A stretch of DNA of 64,000 nt, from positions 62,001 to 126,000 of the forward strand of contig LADW01000031.1 of the NCBI GenBank assembly GCA_000961695.1. The letters are read 5' to 3'. The stretch is from Hyphomonadaceae bacterium BRH_c29. GTDB taxonomy: Bacteria > Pseudomonadota > Alphaproteobacteria > Caulobacterales > Hyphomonadaceae. The number at the start of each line of letters is the position of its first letter. Positions within the stretch are counted from its first letter, which is position 1. Under the pieces are notes generated by a model, which was not told the DNA's origin, made no database searches, and saw only the letters and a list, made by a program, of their open reading frames with translations. The translations under genes were made by a program, and so were the position numbers. This document shows positions 1-15,205 of the stretch, piece by piece.

Positions 1-156
1 TTTTCGGGCTGGGCCTCGTCCGGCTTCGGCGACATTGTCGGCAATACGACGCTGCGCTGGTTCGCCCTGTCGCTGACCTCGGTCGCGATCAGCGTCCAGC
101 TGGCGGCAGCCGCCTTCCTCGCCTCGTTCATCCGCCTGCCGCGGACGGGCCGGTAA
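1..156 (+). CDS. C-terminal end of a membrane protein (partial)
   Basis: An open frame enters from the left edge and ends in TAA at 154-156, giving the last 51 residues of a protein. They contain one long hydrophobic stretch (WFALSLTSVAISVQL and on) and finish with a short basic tail, RLPRTGR, which looks like a final transmembrane helix with a cytoplasmic end. The family cannot be named from this fragment. It converges on tuf, and the hairpin at 191-219 lies between the two. Confidence 0.6.
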   Translation, partial: FSGWASSGFGDIVGNTTLRWFALSLTSVAISVQLAAAAFLASFIRLPRTGR

Positions 157-190
157 GCCCTCCCCCGCACCAGCGAACCACACCCCAAAC

Positions 191-219
191 AAAAAGGCCG
201 CCCCTTGGGGCGGCCTTTT
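191..219. terminator. Bidirectional intrinsic terminator
   Basis: A perfect GGCCGCCCC/GGGGCGGCC stem with a two-base TT loop is flanked by five A on the left and four T on the right. It can end the plus-strand gene on the left and, read on the minus strand, the str operon after tuf. Confidence 0.88.
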
Positions 220-249
220 CCAATTCAAGTGCCGTGAGGCGATCGTGGA

Positions 250-1440
250 CTAGTCCTTGATCGCGGCGACGACGCCGGCGCCGACCGTGCGGCCACCTTC
301 GCGGATCGCGAAGCGCAGGCCCTGGTCCATGGCGATCGGGGTGATCAGTTCCACGTCCATTTTCACGTTATCGCCTGGCAGCACCATTTCCTTGTCAGCC
401 GGAAGCGACACGATACCGGTCACGTCCGTCGTACGGAAGTAGAACTGAGGACGGTAGTTCGTGAAGAACGGCGTGTGACGGCCGCCTTCTTCCTTGGTCA
501 GGATGTAGGCTTCAGCCTCGAACTTGGCGTGCGGCTTGATCGAGCCCGGCTTGGCCAGAACCTGACCACGCTCAACACCTTCACGGTCCACACCGCGCAG
601 AAGCGCACCAATGTTGTCGCCAGCCTGGCCCTGATCGAGCAGCTTGCGGAACATTTCAACGCCCGTGCAGGTCGTCTTGACGGTCGGACGCAGGCCAACG
701 ATCTCGATTTCCTCGCCAACTTTCACAACGCCCTGCTCAACGCGGCCGGTCACAACCGTACCACGGCCGGAGATCGAGAACACGTCTTCGACCGGCATCA
801 GGAACGGCTTGTCCAGCGGACGCTCAGGCGTCGGGATGTAGGCATCAACAGCGGCCATCAGCTCGAGCACCTTGTCACGGCCGATTTCCGGGTTGCGGCC
901 TTCAACAGCAGCAAGTGCCGAGCCAGCGATGATCGGAATGTCGTCGCCCGGGAAGTCGTAGGACGACAGAAGTTCGCGCACTTCCATCTCGACCAGTTCG
1001 AGCAGTTCAGCATCGTCAACCTGGTCAACCTTGTTCAGGAACACGACCAGAGCCGGCACGCCGACCTGACGGGCCAGAAGGATATGCTCGCGGGTCTGCG
1101 GCATCGGGCCGTCAGCCGCGTTCACAACCAGGATCGCGCCGTCCATCTGCGCCGCACCGGTGATCATGTTCTTCACATAGTCAGCGTGGCCGGGGCAGTC
1201 GACGTGGGCGTAGTGACGGGCTTCCGTCTCGTATTCCACGTGTGCCGTGTTGATCGTGATGCCACGGGCTTTCTCTTCCGGTGCAGAGTCGATCTCTGCA
1301 TAGGATTTCGCCGTGCCGCCGCTGGCCTCGGCCAGCACCATCGTGATTGCTGCCGTCAGCGTCGTCTTGCCGTGGTCAACGTGACCGATCGTGCCGATGT
1401 TCACGTGCGGCTTGTTGCGTTCAAACTTTGCCTTGCCCAT
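250..1440 (-). CDS. tuf: Translation elongation factor Tu
   Basis: EF-Tu is the GTPase that delivers aminoacyl-tRNA to the ribosomal A site in the cytoplasm. The 396 residues match the usual length. The G1 loop GHVDHGKT (19-26), the switch II motif DCPGH (81-85) and the guanine-specificity motif NKVD (136-139) are intact. An AAGGAG Shine-Dalgarno sits 7 bases before the ATG. It is the last gene of rpsL-rpsG-fusA-tuf, 52 bp after fusA. The spacer holds a small hairpin (GGCCGG/CCGGCC, 1468-1483) without a U-run. The shared terminator at 191-219 follows, so this copy is not joined to an S10 operon. Many alphaproteobacteria carry a second tuf elsewhere; none is in this window. Confidence 0.99.
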   Translation of the reverse strand: MGKAKFERNKPHVNIGTIGHVDHGKTTLTAAITMVLAEASGGTAKSYAEIDSAPEEKARGITINTAHVEYETEARHYAHVDCPGHADYVKNMITGAAQMDGAILVVNAADGPMPQTREHILLARQVGVPALVVFLNKVDQVDDAELLELVEMEVRELLSSYDFPGDDIPIIAGSALAAVEGRNPEIGRDKVLELMAAVDAYIPTPERPLDKPFLMPVEDVFSISGRGTVVTGRVEQGVVKVGEEIEIVGLRPTVKTTCTGVEMFRKLLDQGQAGDNIGALLRGVDREGVERGQVLAKPGSIKPHAKFEAEAYILTKEEGGRHTPFFTNYRPQFYFRTTDVTGIVSLPADKEMVLPGDNVKMDVELITPIAMDQGLRFAIREGGRTVGAGVVAAIKD

Positions 1441-1492
1441 CGGGCCTCTCCTTCATTCCAAACTGTTGGCCGGTACTCCGGCCGGATTTTCT

Positions 1493-3616
1493 TTAAGAAC
1501 CAGCGACTTCCGAGATGATCTTCTGAGCTTCCGCACGCGGAACCTCGTCATAGTGATCGAAGATCATCGTGAACTGGGCGCGGCCCTGGGACATGCCACG
1601 AAGATCGGACACGTAACCGAACATGTTCACCAGCGGCACGAACGCCTTGATGGCGACAGCATTGCCGCGAGGCTCGGAACCCTGGATCTGGCCACGACGA
1701 GAGTTCAGGTCGCCGATCACGTCACCCATATAGTCTTCCGGAGTCACGACTTCCACACTCATCAGCGGTTCCATCAGGCGCGGGTCGCCCTGGCCCTTGA
1801 GTTCGCGGAAAGCTGCACGGGCTGCGATTTCGAATGCCAGCACGGACGAGTCGACGTCGTGGTAGGCGCCGTCAACCAGCGTGGCTTTGAAGTCGGTGAC
1901 CGGGTATCCGGCCAGAAGGCCGTTTTCCTTGGCCATTTCAAGGCCCTTCTCGACGCCTGGCACGTATTCCTTCGGAACGGCACCACCAACGATCGAGCTT
2001 TCGAAAACGAAGCCCGAACCGGCTTCAAGCGGCTCGAATTGCAGCTTGATGCGAGCGAACTGACCGGTACCACCGGACTGCTTCTTGTGCGTGTAGTCGA
2101 TTTCAGCCGCGCGGCCGATCTTCTCGCGGTAGGCCACCATCGGCTGACCGATATTGGCTTCCACTTTGAATTCGCGCTTCAGACGGTCGATCAGGATGTC
2201 GAGGTGAAGCTCGCCCATGCCTTTCATGATCGTCTGACCGGATTCGAAGTTGGTCTCGACGCGGAACGACGGGTCTTCTGCAGCCAGACGCTGCAGGCCA
2301 ACCGACATTTTTTCCTGGTCAGCCTTCGACTTCGGCTCGACGGCGATCTCGATCACCGGATCGGGGAACGTCATGGTTTCGAGCACGACCGGCTTGTTCG
2401 GATCACAGACCGTGTCACCCGTCGTGGTCTCTTTCAGACCTGCGAGCGCAACGATGTCACCGGCAAAGGCTTCCGTGATCTCGTCCTGCTTGTTGGAGTG
2501 CATCATGACCATACGGCCGACGCGCTCTTTCTTGCCCTTGGTCGAGTTCATGAAGCTGTCGCCCTTCGAAAGCGTACCGGAATAGATACGCGTGAAGGTG
2601 AGCGTGCCCATGTAAGGGTCGTTCATGATCTTGAATGCGAGGCCCGAGAACGGCTGGGAGTCGTCTGCGCGGCGCTCAATGTTACGAACTTCTTCTTCGT
2701 CGCCCGGTGCAAAGCCCAGATAGGCCGGCACGTCGAGCGGGCCCGGAAGAAAGTCGATCACGGCGTTCAGCATCGGCTGCACGCCTTTGTTCTTGAATGC
2801 GGAACCGCACAGGACCGGCACGAAGGACAGGCTGAGCGTGCCCTTGCGGATCAGCTTGCGCAGGGTGTCGACGTCTGGCTCGTTGCCTTCGAGGTAGGCT
2901 TCCATGGCCGCATCGTCCATCTCGACAGCTGTCTCGATGAGCTTGCCGCGCCATTCTTCAGCGAGGTCCTTCAGGCTGTCGCGGATCGGCTTGTGCACCC
3001 AGCTTGCGCCGAGGTCGTCACCTTCCCAAACCCATTCCTTCATGGTGATCAGGTCGACGTGGCCTTCGAGTTCCGTCTCGGAGCCGATCGGCAGCTGGAT
3101 CGCAGCCGGGATCGCACCGGTACGGTCCTTGATCATGTGAACACAGTTGAAGAAATCAGCGCCAATCTTGTCCATCTTGTTGACGAACACGATCCGCGGA
3201 ACCTTGTAGCGGTCAGCCTGGCGCCAAACGGTTTCGGTCTGCGGCTCAACGCCGGCGTTGGCGTCCAGAACGCAAACAGCGCCGTCAAGCACGGCCAGCG
3301 AACGCTCGACTTCGATGGTGAAGTCAACGTGTCCGGGCGTGTCGATGATGTTGAAACGGTATTTGTCGGACAGCGGCGTGGAGCCATCTTCCGTGCGTTC
3401 CCAGAAAGTGGTCGTCGCAGCGGAGGTGATCGTGATGCCACGCTCCTGCTCCTGCTCCATCCAGTCCATGGTCGCGGCGCCATCGTGCACTTCGCCGATC
3501 TTGTGCGACTTGCCGGTATAGTAAAGGATGCGCTCAGTGGTCGTGGTTTTGCCGGCATCAATGTGAGCCATGATGCCAAAGTTACGATAGCGCTCCAGCG
3601 TGTATTCGCGGGCCAT
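1493..3616 (-). CDS. fusA: Translation elongation factor G
   Basis: EF-G is the GTPase that drives ribosomal translocation and, with RRF, ribosome recycling. The 707-residue length is typical of bacterial EF-G. The N-terminal G domain has AHIDAGKTT (G1), DTPGHVDF (switch II) and NKMD. The later parts continue through the domain II-V sequence without a break. It lies between rpsG (90 bp upstream) and tuf (52 bp downstream) in the str operon. The spacer from rpsG holds a terminator-like hairpin (3655-3690) that could reduce transcription into fusA-tuf. Confidence 0.99.
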   Translation of the reverse strand: MAREYTLERYRNFGIMAHIDAGKTTTTERILYYTGKSHKIGEVHDGAATMDWMEQEQERGITITSAATTTFWERTEDGSTPLSDKYRFNIIDTPGHVDFTIEVERSLAVLDGAVCVLDANAGVEPQTETVWRQADRYKVPRIVFVNKMDKIGADFFNCVHMIKDRTGAIPAAIQLPIGSETELEGHVDLITMKEWVWEGDDLGASWVHKPIRDSLKDLAEEWRGKLIETAVEMDDAAMEAYLEGNEPDVDTLRKLIRKGTLSLSFVPVLCGSAFKNKGVQPMLNAVIDFLPGPLDVPAYLGFAPGDEEEVRNIERRADDSQPFSGLAFKIMNDPYMGTLTFTRIYSGTLSKGDSFMNSTKGKKERVGRMVMMHSNKQDEITEAFAGDIVALAGLKETTTGDTVCDPNKPVVLETMTFPDPVIEIAVEPKSKADQEKMSVGLQRLAAEDPSFRVETNFESGQTIMKGMGELHLDILIDRLKREFKVEANIGQPMVAYREKIGRAAEIDYTHKKQSGGTGQFARIKLQFEPLEAGSGFVFESSIVGGAVPKEYVPGVEKGLEMAKENGLLAGYPVTDFKATLVDGAYHDVDSSVLAFEIAARAAFRELKGQGDPRLMEPLMSVEVVTPEDYMGDVIGDLNSRRGQIQGSEPRGNAVAIKAFVPLVNMFGYVSDLRGMSQGRAQFTMIFDHYDEVPRAEAQKIISEVAGS

Positions 3617-3654
3617 GTGGGTAAACCTTCGTGTCTGCTTTCCGGGAGGAAAAG

Positions 3655-3690
3655 GGGGCGATTTGCGGGCGCGTTACCCGCTATCGCCCC
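3655..3690 (-). terminator. Strong hairpin between rpsG and fusA (possible attenuator or processing site)
   Basis: GGGGCGAT (3655-3662) pairs with ATCGCCCC (3683-3690), and inside it GCGGG pairs with CCCGC around a seven-base loop. The only unpaired stem bases are TT opposite T. Read on the minus strand the stem is followed by CTTTTCC, so it has the form of a weak intrinsic terminator inside the operon. It could equally be an RNA processing or stability element. Confidence 0.55.
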
Positions 3691-3706
3691 GGAATTCCAG
3701 TGCTGA

Positions 3707-4560
<854 letters not shown>

Positions 4561-4587
4561 TCGGGCCTTCTGTCTCTAAAACTCTCT

Positions 4588-4691
4588 GGCCCGATGGGCC
4601 GGTAACAAAATGATGTCCCGAATGCCCCAAAAGGGCTTCCGGAACGGACGAAAACTTGGGGGCCAGATTGGCCGGATCAATCAGGATCCGG
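4588..4691 (-). promoter_or_regulatory. Structured leader of the rpsL-rpsG-fusA-tuf operon
   Basis: The leader contains GGCCC-GAT-GGGCC (4588-4600, about 28 bases before the rpsL start), a small GCCC/GGGC stem (4624-4636), and a perfect 7-bp stem CCGGATC/GATCCGG with a six-base loop (4672-4691). This is more pairing than a plain 5' UTR needs, so autoregulation or an mRNA stability role is possible. No known leader family is recognised. Confidence 0.4.
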
Positions 4692-4738
4692 TGCGGCGAA
4701 GGAACTTGCATCCCTAGGCCTCTCTGACGATTGGTGGC

Positions 4739-4766
4739 GTGTAAGCCTACCGGACGCTTGCGTCAA
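4739..4766 (-). promoter_or_regulatory. Housekeeping-type promoter of the str operon
   Basis: On the minus strand TTGACG (4761-4766) is separated by 16 bases from TTACAC (4739-4744). This fits the alphaproteobacterial sigma-70 pattern of a good -35 and a looser -10. Transcription would start near 4732, between the 65-residue ORF and rpsL. Confidence 0.6.
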
Positions 4767-4811
4767 GGGTCGTAAGCTGTCGTGAAACACCTTGTTTTCC
4801 CGCACTGGCGG

Positions 4812-5009
4812 CTATTTCCGGCCTGCGTTCTCGCGCTTCAGGCACCTGGCCTGATCCAGCGACAGACCTGTCGCCTCCCCTGCCCCGCCAGAGGCGATGT
4901 ATTCCTCGCACCGCGTGATCGCCCAACTGTCGAGGGAAAGCCAGGCGATCAGGCCCAGCGCGAGCGCTGCGCAAGCCGCGCCGATCAGGTCTGAACGTTC
5001 CAGGCGCAT
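4812..5009 (-). CDS. Small single-pass membrane protein of unknown function
   Basis: The 65-residue product has one hydrophobic segment (LIGAACAALALGLIAWLSL, about residues 8-26), then a short polar part with two cysteines (C34 and C56). GCGGAG lies 8 bases before the ATG, which supports translation. It sits between the rpoC terminator and the str promoter, so it is expressed either by read-through from rpoC or from an unseen promoter in a very short gap. I do not recognise the family. It could be a conserved small protein of this lineage. Confidence 0.6.
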   Translation of the reverse strand: MRLERSDLIGAACAALALGLIAWLSLDSWAITRCEEYIASGGAGEATGLSLDQARCLKRENAGRK

Positions 5010-5035
5010 GCAGGAAACTCCGCCTCCACAAGCAG

Positions 5036-5063
5036 AAAAGCCCGCCAGAATTGGCAGGCTTTT
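5036..5063 (-). terminator. Intrinsic terminator of rplJ-rplL-rpoB-rpoC
   Basis: AAAAGCC pairs with GGCTTTT and an inner GCCA pairs with TGGC around a GAAT loop, with one mismatch. On the minus strand the stem ends in a TTTTC run 38 bases after the rpoC stop. Confidence 0.78.
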
Positions 5064-5100
5064 CCAATTGGTTCAAGGGCTTGCGCCCGATTCTTCGAGC

Positions 5101-8100
5101 CTATTCCTCGACAGGCGCCGGATCCGGAGCCGGCAGGCTGGTGAGCACGGCAGCTTCTTCGGTCGCCTTCTGGACAGCCGCAGCACGCTTCGCCATCAGC
5201 TTCGTGTCGCGATCGGCAGCGATGCGGCGGTAGGCACGGATGCCCGAGCCGGTACCGGCCGGGATCAGGTTGCCGACAAGGATGTTCTCCTTGAGGCCTT
5301 CCAGCGTGTCGATCTTGCCCTGAATTGCGGCCTCGGTGAGGACGCGGGTCGTCTCCTGGAAGGAGGCGGCCGACAGGAAGCTGCGGGTCTGCAGCGAAGC
5401 CTTCGTGATGCCGAGCAGCAGCGGGATGCCTTTGGCTTCCTGCTGGTCCTTCTTGCGGGACTTGCGGACCAATTCGTTGGCTTCATCGAACTCGATCGTG
5501 TCGACATGCTCGCCGATGATCAGGCCCGTATCGCCGGCATCGGTGATCTCCACCTTCTGCAGCATCTGACGGACGATGACTTCGATATGCTTGTCGTTGA
5601 TCGGCACGCCCTGCAGACGATAGACCTTCTGGACTTCGTCGATCAGGTAGTTGGCAAGTGCTTCGACGCCCAGTGTCAGCAGGATGTCCTGCGGAGCCGG
5701 GTTACCGTCCATCAGGTATTCACCGCGCTTGATGAAGTCCCCGTCCTGAACGGCAAGGTGCTTGCCCTTCGGAACCAGGTAGTCGATCTGCTCGCGACCT
5801 TCTTCAACCGGCACGATGGAGACGCGGCGCTTGTTCTTGTAGTCGCGGCCATAGACGACCTTGCCATCCATCTCGGCGATGATTGCGTGGTCCTTCGGAC
5901 GACGGGCTTCGAAGAGTTCGGCAACACGCGGCAGACCACCGGTGATGTCCTTGGTCTTCGCTCCACCGGTCGTGACACGCGCGAGCGTGTCGCCAGCCGA
6001 GATGGAGTCGCCATCGGTGACCGACAGGATTGCGCCAACCGACAGGAGGTAGACCGCATCCGAACCGTTCGGCAGTTTGACGGGCTTGCCGTCCTTGCCG
6101 ACGATCTGGACCGACGGCTTGATGTCCGCCGATTTCAGCGCGCTGCGCCAGTCGATAATGACGCGCGAGGAGATGCCCGTCGCTTCGTCCGTCTCTTCGC
6201 GAACCGAGACGCCGTCGATTGCGTCGACGAGTTTCACTTCACCGGCAACTTCCGAAACGATCGGCTGGGCAAACGGATCCCAGTCGGCCATCAGGACGCC
6301 CGGCGAGACCTTCTGCCCGTCCTTGACCATCAGGCGCGTACCATAGGCCGGACGGAAGGACTGACGGATACGACCGTCGCCGTCCACGAGTTCCACCTGC
6401 ATACGGCGGCCAACGACGATGATCGTCTTGTCCTTGCGGGTGACGAACTCGCCATCCTTGAAGCGGATCGTACCTTCGAAGCTGGATTCGACCGACGACT
6501 GGTCAGCCACCTGCGCCGCACCACCGATGTGGAACGTACGCATGGTGAGCTGGGTCCCCGGCTCACCGATGGACTGGGCAGCGATAACGCCGACCGCTTC
6601 ACCGCGGTTGACCGGCGTACCGCGAGCCAGGTCACGGCCGTAGCACTGGGCACAGATGCCGTTCTTGGTTTCGCAGGTCAGCGGCGAACGTGCTTTGATC
6701 ACGTCGACGCCGGCCTTCTCGATGGCTTCGGCCAGATCTTCGTCGATATAGGTGTTCGACACAGCAACCAGTTTGCCGTCGATGCCTTTGACGTCCTCTG
6801 CCGTGACGCGGCCGAGGATGCGCTCGCTGATCGAGACAACGACATCGGCGCCTTCCATGACGGCCGAGATATCGATGCCCTTCTCCGTGCCGCAATCATC
6901 TTCGTTGATGATGCAGTCCTGCGCCACGTCGACGAGACGGCGGGTCAGGTAACCCGAGTTCGCCGTTTTCAGAGCGGTATCTGCCAGACCCTTACGGGCA
7001 CCGTGCGTCGAGTTGAAGTATTCAAGAACGGTCAGACCTTCCTTGAAGTTCGAGATGATCGGCGTTTCGATGATCTCGCCCGACGGCTTGGCCATCAGGC
7101 CGCGCATACCGGCCAGCTGCTTCATCTGGTTCTTCGAACCACGCGCACCGGAATCGGCCATCATGAAGATCGAGTTGACCTGCGATTTCCGCACGCCTTT
7201 CGCAGCCTGGTTTTTCGAGGCCGAATCCATCATGGCGTCTGCAACCTTGTCGGTGCAGCTCGACCAGGCATCGACCACTTTGTTGTACTTTTCACCGCGG
7301 GTGATCAGACCGTCAGCATACTGACGCTCATACTCGGAGACCTGCTCCTTTGTCGCGGCGACCAGTTTCTGCTTCGCTTCCGGAATGACCATGTCATCCT
7401 TGCCGAAGGAAATACCGGCCTTGCAGGCTTCCCGGAAGCCGAGTTCCATCATCTTGTCACAGAAGATGACCGTCGCCTTCTGGCCGCACAGACGATAGAC
7501 TTCGTCGATGATTTTGCCGATCGACTTCTTGGTCATGGTCTGATTGACGAGCGTCGGCTGGATGCCTTTGAAGCGCGGCAGGATGTTTGCCACCATGAAG
7601 CGGCCCGGCGTTGTATCGATGATCCAACGGCGCGGTTTGCCCTCTTCGTCGACACCTTCGTACATCGCGCGGATTTTCGAGTGCAGCGAGACGAAGCCGT
7701 TATCCAGCGCGTGCTCGATCTCAGCGAGATCGGAGAACACCATGCCTTCGCCCGGCTGCTTCTCGTCACGGTCGATGGACAGATAGTAGAGACCGAGGAC
7801 AATATCCTGCGACGGAACGATGATCGGCTTGCCGTTTGCAGGCGAGAGGATGTTGTTCGTCGACATCATCAGCACGCGGCACTCCAGCTGGGCCTCAAGG
7901 CTCAGCGGAACGTGGACAGCCATCTGGTCGCCATCGAAGTCAGCGTTGAACGCGGCGCAGACCAGCGGGTGAAGCTGGATGGCCTTGCCCTCGATCAGTT
8001 TCGGTTCGAACGCCTGGATGCCGAGACGGTGAAGCGTCGGCGCACGGTTCAGAAGAATCGGATGCTCACGGATAACCTCGTCCAGAATGTCCCAGACTTC

Positions 8101-9324
8101 CGGCTTCTCTTTTTCCACCAGTTTCTTGGCAGCCTTCACCGTGCCGGCGAGGCCTTTGGCGTCGAGACGGGCATAGATGAACGGCTTGAACAGTTCGAGC
8201 GCCATCTTCTTCGGCAGGCCGCATTCGTGCAGCTTGAGGTTCGGGCCAACCACGATGACCGAACGGCCGGAATAGTCGACGCGCTTGCCGAGAAGGTTCT
8301 GACGGAAGCGACCCTGCTTGCCTTTCAGCATGTCGGACAGCGACTTCAGCGGGCGCTTGTTGGTGCCCGTGATCGTGCGGCCGCGACGGCCGTTATCGAA
8401 CAGGGCGTCCACAGACTCCTGCAGCATCCGCTTTTCGTTGCGGATGATGATGTCCGGCGCACGAAGCTCCATCAGGCGCTTCAGGCGGTTGTTCCGGTTG
8501 ATCACGCGGCGGTAGAGGTCGTTAAGGTCGGAGGTCGCAAAGCGGCCGCCATCCAGCGGAACCAGCGGGCGCAGGTCCGGCGGGATAACCGGGACAACCG
8601 TCAGGATCATCCATTCCGGCTTGGCGTGCGATTGCAGGAACGATTCGACCACTTTCAGACGCTTGGAATATTTCTTCGTCTTCAGTTCGGAGGTCGATTC
8701 CTTGAGGTCTTCGCGAAGCTGGTCGGCCAGGGCCGGCAGATCGAGAGACTTCAGGATTTCGCGGATTGCCTCAGCGCCGATCATGGCGGTGAAAGCGTCC
8801 TCACCCAGATTGTCCTGGGCGTCCATGTATTCTTCTTCGGTGAGAAGCTGCTTGTATTCCAGCTCGGTCAGGCCCGGCTCGAGCACGACATAGCTTTCGA
8901 AGTAGAGCACGCGCTCCACATCTTTCAGGGCCATATCGAGCAGCGCCGCGATCCGGGACGGAAGCGACTTCAGGAACCAGATGTGCGCAACCGGTGCAGC
9001 AAGGTCGATGTGACCCATGCGCTCACGGCGAACGCGCGCCAGAGTCACTTCAACGCCGCACTTCTCGCAGGTGATGCCGCGATACTTGATGCGCTTATAC
9101 TTGCCGCAAAGGCACTCATAGTCCTTCTGCGGGCCGAAGATGCGCGAGCAGAACAGGCCGTCACGCTCCGGCTTGAAGGTCCGGTAGTTGATGGTTTCAG
9201 GCTTCTTGATTTCGCCCGAAGACCACGAACGGATCTTCTCTGGGCTCGCAATCGAGATGCGGATGGCCTCAAAAGTGGGGGCCGGGGTGTTCGGGTTGAA
9301 GATACTGGCGACGTCCTGGCGCAT
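5101..9324 (-). CDS. rpoC: DNA-directed RNA polymerase subunit beta'
   Basis: Beta' forms half of the active-site cleft of RNA polymerase. The 1407 residues fit the alphaproteobacterial length. The N-terminal zinc site has cysteines 71, 73, 86 and 89. The catalytic magnesium loop NADFDGDQ is at 460-467. The second zinc cluster, near residue 820-900, includes [19 protein letters not shown]. It follows rpoB by 130 bp and is closed by a terminator at 5036-5063. A long antisense frame covers the whole gene but is only a codon-bias shadow. Confidence 0.99.
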   Translation of the reverse strand: MRQDVASIFNPNTPAPTFEAIRISIASPEKIRSWSSGEIKKPETINYRTFKPERDGLFCSRIFGPQKDYECLCGKYKRIKYRGITCEKCGVEVTLARVRRERMGHIDLAAPVAHIWFLKSLPSRIAALLDMALKDVERVLYFESYVVLEPGLTELEYKQLLTEEEYMDAQDNLGEDAFTAMIGAEAIREILKSLDLPALADQLREDLKESTSELKTKKYSKRLKVVESFLQSHAKPEWMILTVVPVIPPDLRPLVPLDGGRFATSDLNDLYRRVINRNNRLKRLMELRAPDIIIRNEKRMLQESVDALFDNGRRGRTITGTNKRPLKSLSDMLKGKQGRFRQNLLGKRVDYSGRSVIVVGPNLKLHECGLPKKMALELFKPFIYARLDAKGLAGTVKAAKKLVEKEKPEVWDILDEVIREHPILLNRAPTLHRLGIQAFEPKLIEGKAIQLHPLVCAAFNADFDGDQMAVHVPLSLEAQLECRVLMMSTNNILSPANGKPIIVPSQDIVLGLYYLSIDRDEKQPGEGMVFSDLAEIEHALDNGFVSLHSKIRAMYEGVDEEGKPRRWIIDTTPGRFMVANILPRFKGIQPTLVNQTMTKKSIGKIIDEVYRLCGQKATVIFCDKMMELGFREACKAGISFGKDDMVIPEAKQKLVAATKEQVSEYERQYADGLITRGEKYNKVVDAWSSCTDKVADAMMDSASKNQAAKGVRKSQVNSIFMMADSGARGSKNQMKQLAGMRGLMAKPSGEIIETPIISNFKEGLTVLEYFNSTHGARKGLADTALKTANSGYLTRRLVDVAQDCIINEDDCGTEKGIDISAVMEGADVVVSISERILGRVTAEDVKGIDGKLVAVSNTYIDEDLAEAIEKAGVDVIKARSPLTCETKNGICAQCYGRDLARGTPVNRGEAVGVIAAQSIGEPGTQLTMRTFHIGGAAQVADQSSVESSFEGTIRFKDGEFVTRKDKTIIVVGRRMQVELVDGDGRIRQSFRPAYGTRLMVKDGQKVSPGVLMADWDPFAQPIVSEVAGEVKLVDAIDGVSVREETDEATGISSRVIIDWRSALKSADIKPSVQIVGKDGKPVKLPNGSDAVYLLSVGAILSVTDGDSISAGDTLARVTTGGAKTKDITGGLPRVAELFEARRPKDHAIIAEMDGKVVYGRDYKNKRRVSIVPVEEGREQIDYLVPKGKHLAVQDGDFIKRGEYLMDGNPAPQDILLTLGVEALANYLIDEVQKVYRLQGVPINDKHIEVIVRQMLQKVEITDAGDTGLIIGEHVDTIEFDEANELVRKSRKKDQQEAKGIPLLLGITKASLQTRSFLSAASFQETTRVLTEAAIQGKIDTLEGLKENILVGNLIPAGTGSGIRAYRRIAADRDTKLMAKRAAAVQKATEEAAVLTSLPAPDPAPVEE

Positions 9325-9454
9325 TCGTGTCTGCTCCTTGGGTGGGCTTTTATTCCGGGGACTGAAGGGCCCCTGCCCTGGGTAAAATCTCGTTCGGCTT
9401 GGAAGGACCCGCCAGGCCGGTGGCCCGGCGAGGTCTTCCAGTCAGGTCTTCACG

Positions 9455-13603
<4,149 letters not shown>

Positions 13604-13623
13604 CCCAGGATCCCAATTTTGTC

Positions 13624-13694
13624 GTCACAGCCACTCTGGCCGTGACCTTATCGCCAGAACGCGAGTACGCGGCAGCCCCAAATGGAACTGCCGC
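13624..13694 (-). promoter_or_regulatory. Two tandem hairpins in the rplL-rpoB spacer
   Basis: GTCACAGCC (13624-13632) pairs with GGCCGTGAC (13638-13646) with one G-U or mismatch and a five-base loop. GCGGCAG (13669-13675) pairs with CTGCCGC (13688-13694). The first ends about 20 bases before the rpoB start. Neither has a clear U-run, so processing or partial attenuation fits better than full termination. Confidence 0.45.
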
Positions 13695-13755
13695 GCAAGT
13701 CTTTGAAAGGGCTGCGCCTCGCGCGAACGCCGCCCGAATGTAAAGCCGCCGAAGC

Positions 13756-14136
13756 TTACTTGAGTTCGACTTTTGCGCCGGCTGCTTCAAACTTCTTCTT
13801 GATCTCTTCGGCTTCAGCCTTCGGAGCACCTTCCTTGATCGGCTTCGGTGCGCCTTCAACGAGATCCTTGGCTTCTTTCAGACCAAGGGCCGGCACGATT
13901 TCGCGCACCAGTTTGATGACTTCGATTTTCTTCGCACCGGCTTCGGTCAGAATGACGTCGAATTCGGTTTTTTCTTCAGCGGCAGCGGCCGGAGCATCGC
14001 CACCGGCAGCAGCTGCGACAGCGACCGGAGCAGCAGCGGAGACGCCCCACTTCTCTTCGAGAAGTTTTGCGAGGTCAGCGGCTTCGAGAACGGTAAGCGC
14101 CGAAAGGTCTTCGACGAGTTTTTCGAGGTTTGCCAT
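13756..14136 (-). CDS. rplL: 50S ribosomal protein L7/L12
   Basis: L7/L12 forms the mobile stalk that recruits translational GTPases. The 126-residue protein has the N-terminal dimerisation helix ([25 protein letters not shown]), an Ala/Pro-rich hinge (about 34-57), and a C-terminal domain with the factor-binding helix segment [12 protein letters not shown]10 is encoded 57 bp upstream, the normal partner order. The product is very acidic, as expected. Confidence 0.99.
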   Translation of the reverse strand: MANLEKLVEDLSALTVLEAADLAKLLEEKWGVSAAAPVAVAAAAGGDAPAAAAEEKTEFDVILTEAGAKKIEVIKLVREIVPALGLKEAKDLVEGAPKPIKEGAPKAEAEEIKKKFEAAGAKVELK

Positions 14137-14193
14137 TTTGGTAATTCCTGTTGGGTTCGATTGATTTGGTATTCAGATTGCGGAAACGATGTC

Positions 14194-14709
14194 TCAGGCT
14201 GCGTCTTTGTTGGCGTAGGCCGAGACGACGCGAGCGAGCTGGCCAGCCGGGGCTTGCAGAACGCCGGCGATTTTCGTCGCAGGTGCCTGAATGAGGCCGA
14301 TAAGCTTGCCACGAAGCTGGTCGAGAGAAGGCAGTTTTGCCAGAGCTTCGACACCTTTGGCATCGAGGACCTGGTCGCCCATCACGGCGCCGATGATTAC
14401 GAGTTTCGCGTTGGTTTTTGCGAACTCGTCGGTCGCTTTCGCGGCCGCCACCGGGTCAGCCGAGAATGCGATTGCCACAGGACCCTGGAACAGGGCCTTG
14501 GCTTCATCGCCACCCGTACCCCCGAGCGCAATTTGCGCGAGGGTATTCTTGACCACCTTCAACTGCGCGCCGTCCTTACGGAGCATGCCACGCAGTTTCG
14601 TCATTTCCGCAACAGACAGACCGGTATAGTGGGTCACAACGACCGCACCGGACTCAGCGAAAACCCCTTTCAGGGATTCGAGAGCCACTGATTTTCCAGC
14701 TTTATCCAT
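14194..14709 (-). CDS. rplJ: 50S ribosomal protein L10
   Basis: L10 anchors L7/L12 dimers to 23S rRNA at the stalk base. The 171-residue protein has the N-terminal RNA-binding part (VVTHYTGLSVAEMTKLRGML) and the C-terminal helix that carries L12 dimers. It opens the rplJ-rplL-rpoB-rpoC unit. Upstream lies a leader of nearly 500 bases with two strong hairpins. In other bacteria L10-L12 represses this leader; that is the expected but unproven control here. Confidence 0.98.
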   Translation of the reverse strand: MDKAGKSVALESLKGVFAESGAVVVTHYTGLSVAEMTKLRGMLRKDGAQLKVVKNTLAQIALGGTGGDEAKALFQGPVAIAFSADPVAAAKATDEFAKTNAKLVIIGAVMGDQVLDAKGVEALAKLPSLDQLRGKLIGLIQAPATKIAGVLQAPAGQLARVVSAYANKDAA

Positions 14710-14817
14710 AGCGGGTCTCCAATAGAGGCGCCCGGACCATCCGGCCGCCCTGGTAATCGCCTTCCGGCCGAAGCCTTCCAGCGCCTGCCCAGGGATTGGC
14801 CGTTTATCCGGTTAGCC

Positions 14818-14841
14818 AAAAATAGGGAAAACCCTATTTTT
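14818..14841 (-). terminator. Perfect 10-bp A/T-ended hairpin in the rplJ leader
   Basis: AAAAATAGGG (14818-14827), loop AAAA, then CCCTATTTTT (14832-14841). On the minus strand the stem ends in TTTTT followed by GGC. It looks like a weak intrinsic terminator about 110 bases upstream of the rplJ start. Only three of the ten pairs are G-C. Confidence 0.45.
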
Positions 14842-14933
14842 TCGAACCAAATCAACGCCTCACCCCGTCTGCATAGGTGGCCAAAAAGCCGTTATCTCGT
14901 TCGAAAACGTGACCTATGGTCATGGACAGGAAA

Positions 14934-14969
14934 ACGGGAGGCCCCCGATACACATCGGTGAACTCCCGT
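14934..14969 (-). promoter_or_regulatory. Two-tier hairpin in the rplJ leader
   Basis: ACGGGAG (14934-14940) pairs with CTCCCGT (14963-14969), and inside it CCGAT (14945-14949) pairs with ATCGG (14954-14958). On the minus strand TTTTCC follows the outer stem. It could be an attenuator or part of the L10-binding structure. Confidence 0.45.
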
Positions 14970-15143
14970 CAAGAGCGGGGTGTTAACGGTTTATCCCCAA
15001 GCTCGCAAGCCCCTTTGCTGAGAAAAAGTCAAGGCATGGGTCATTAAGGTGCCGTAAGCCCCTGCCCCACGTGCCCGGTCCTCCCGGACACCCTGCTCAC
15101 CCCTTCATGCCCCATTGCCCATCCGGATGGAAGATACGCCAGC

Positions 15144-15174
15144 AAAAAGCCCGGCACCTTGCGGGGCCGGGCTT
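15144..15174 (-). terminator. Intrinsic terminator of rplK-rplA
   Basis: AAGCCCGGC (15147-15155) pairs perfectly with GCCGGGCTT (15166-15174). Read on the minus strand the stem runs into five T. It separates rplK-rplA from the rplJ unit. Confidence 0.88.
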
Positions 15175-15205
15175 CCTGAATTTGTCTGCCGTGAAGCGCG
15201 AACGC

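Larger units (their letters stand above)
14710..15143 (-). promoter_or_regulatory. Long untranslated leader of rplJ-rplL-rpoB-rpoC
   Basis: No supported gene lies in this stretch. On the minus strand it contains TTGCGA-N16-TTAACA and TTGACG-N16-TATCGG as weak promoter candidates, around 14950-15015, but neither is convincing. Two hairpins are clear: 14818-14841 and 14934-14969. The position and length fit an L10-regulated leader. Confidence 0.5.

Noticed and set aside
4747-5076. A 109-residue minus-strand frame overlapping the 65-residue membrane peptide
   Set aside because: It lies in another frame and crosses the rpoC terminator. The 65-residue frame has the ribosome site and a clear membrane helix.
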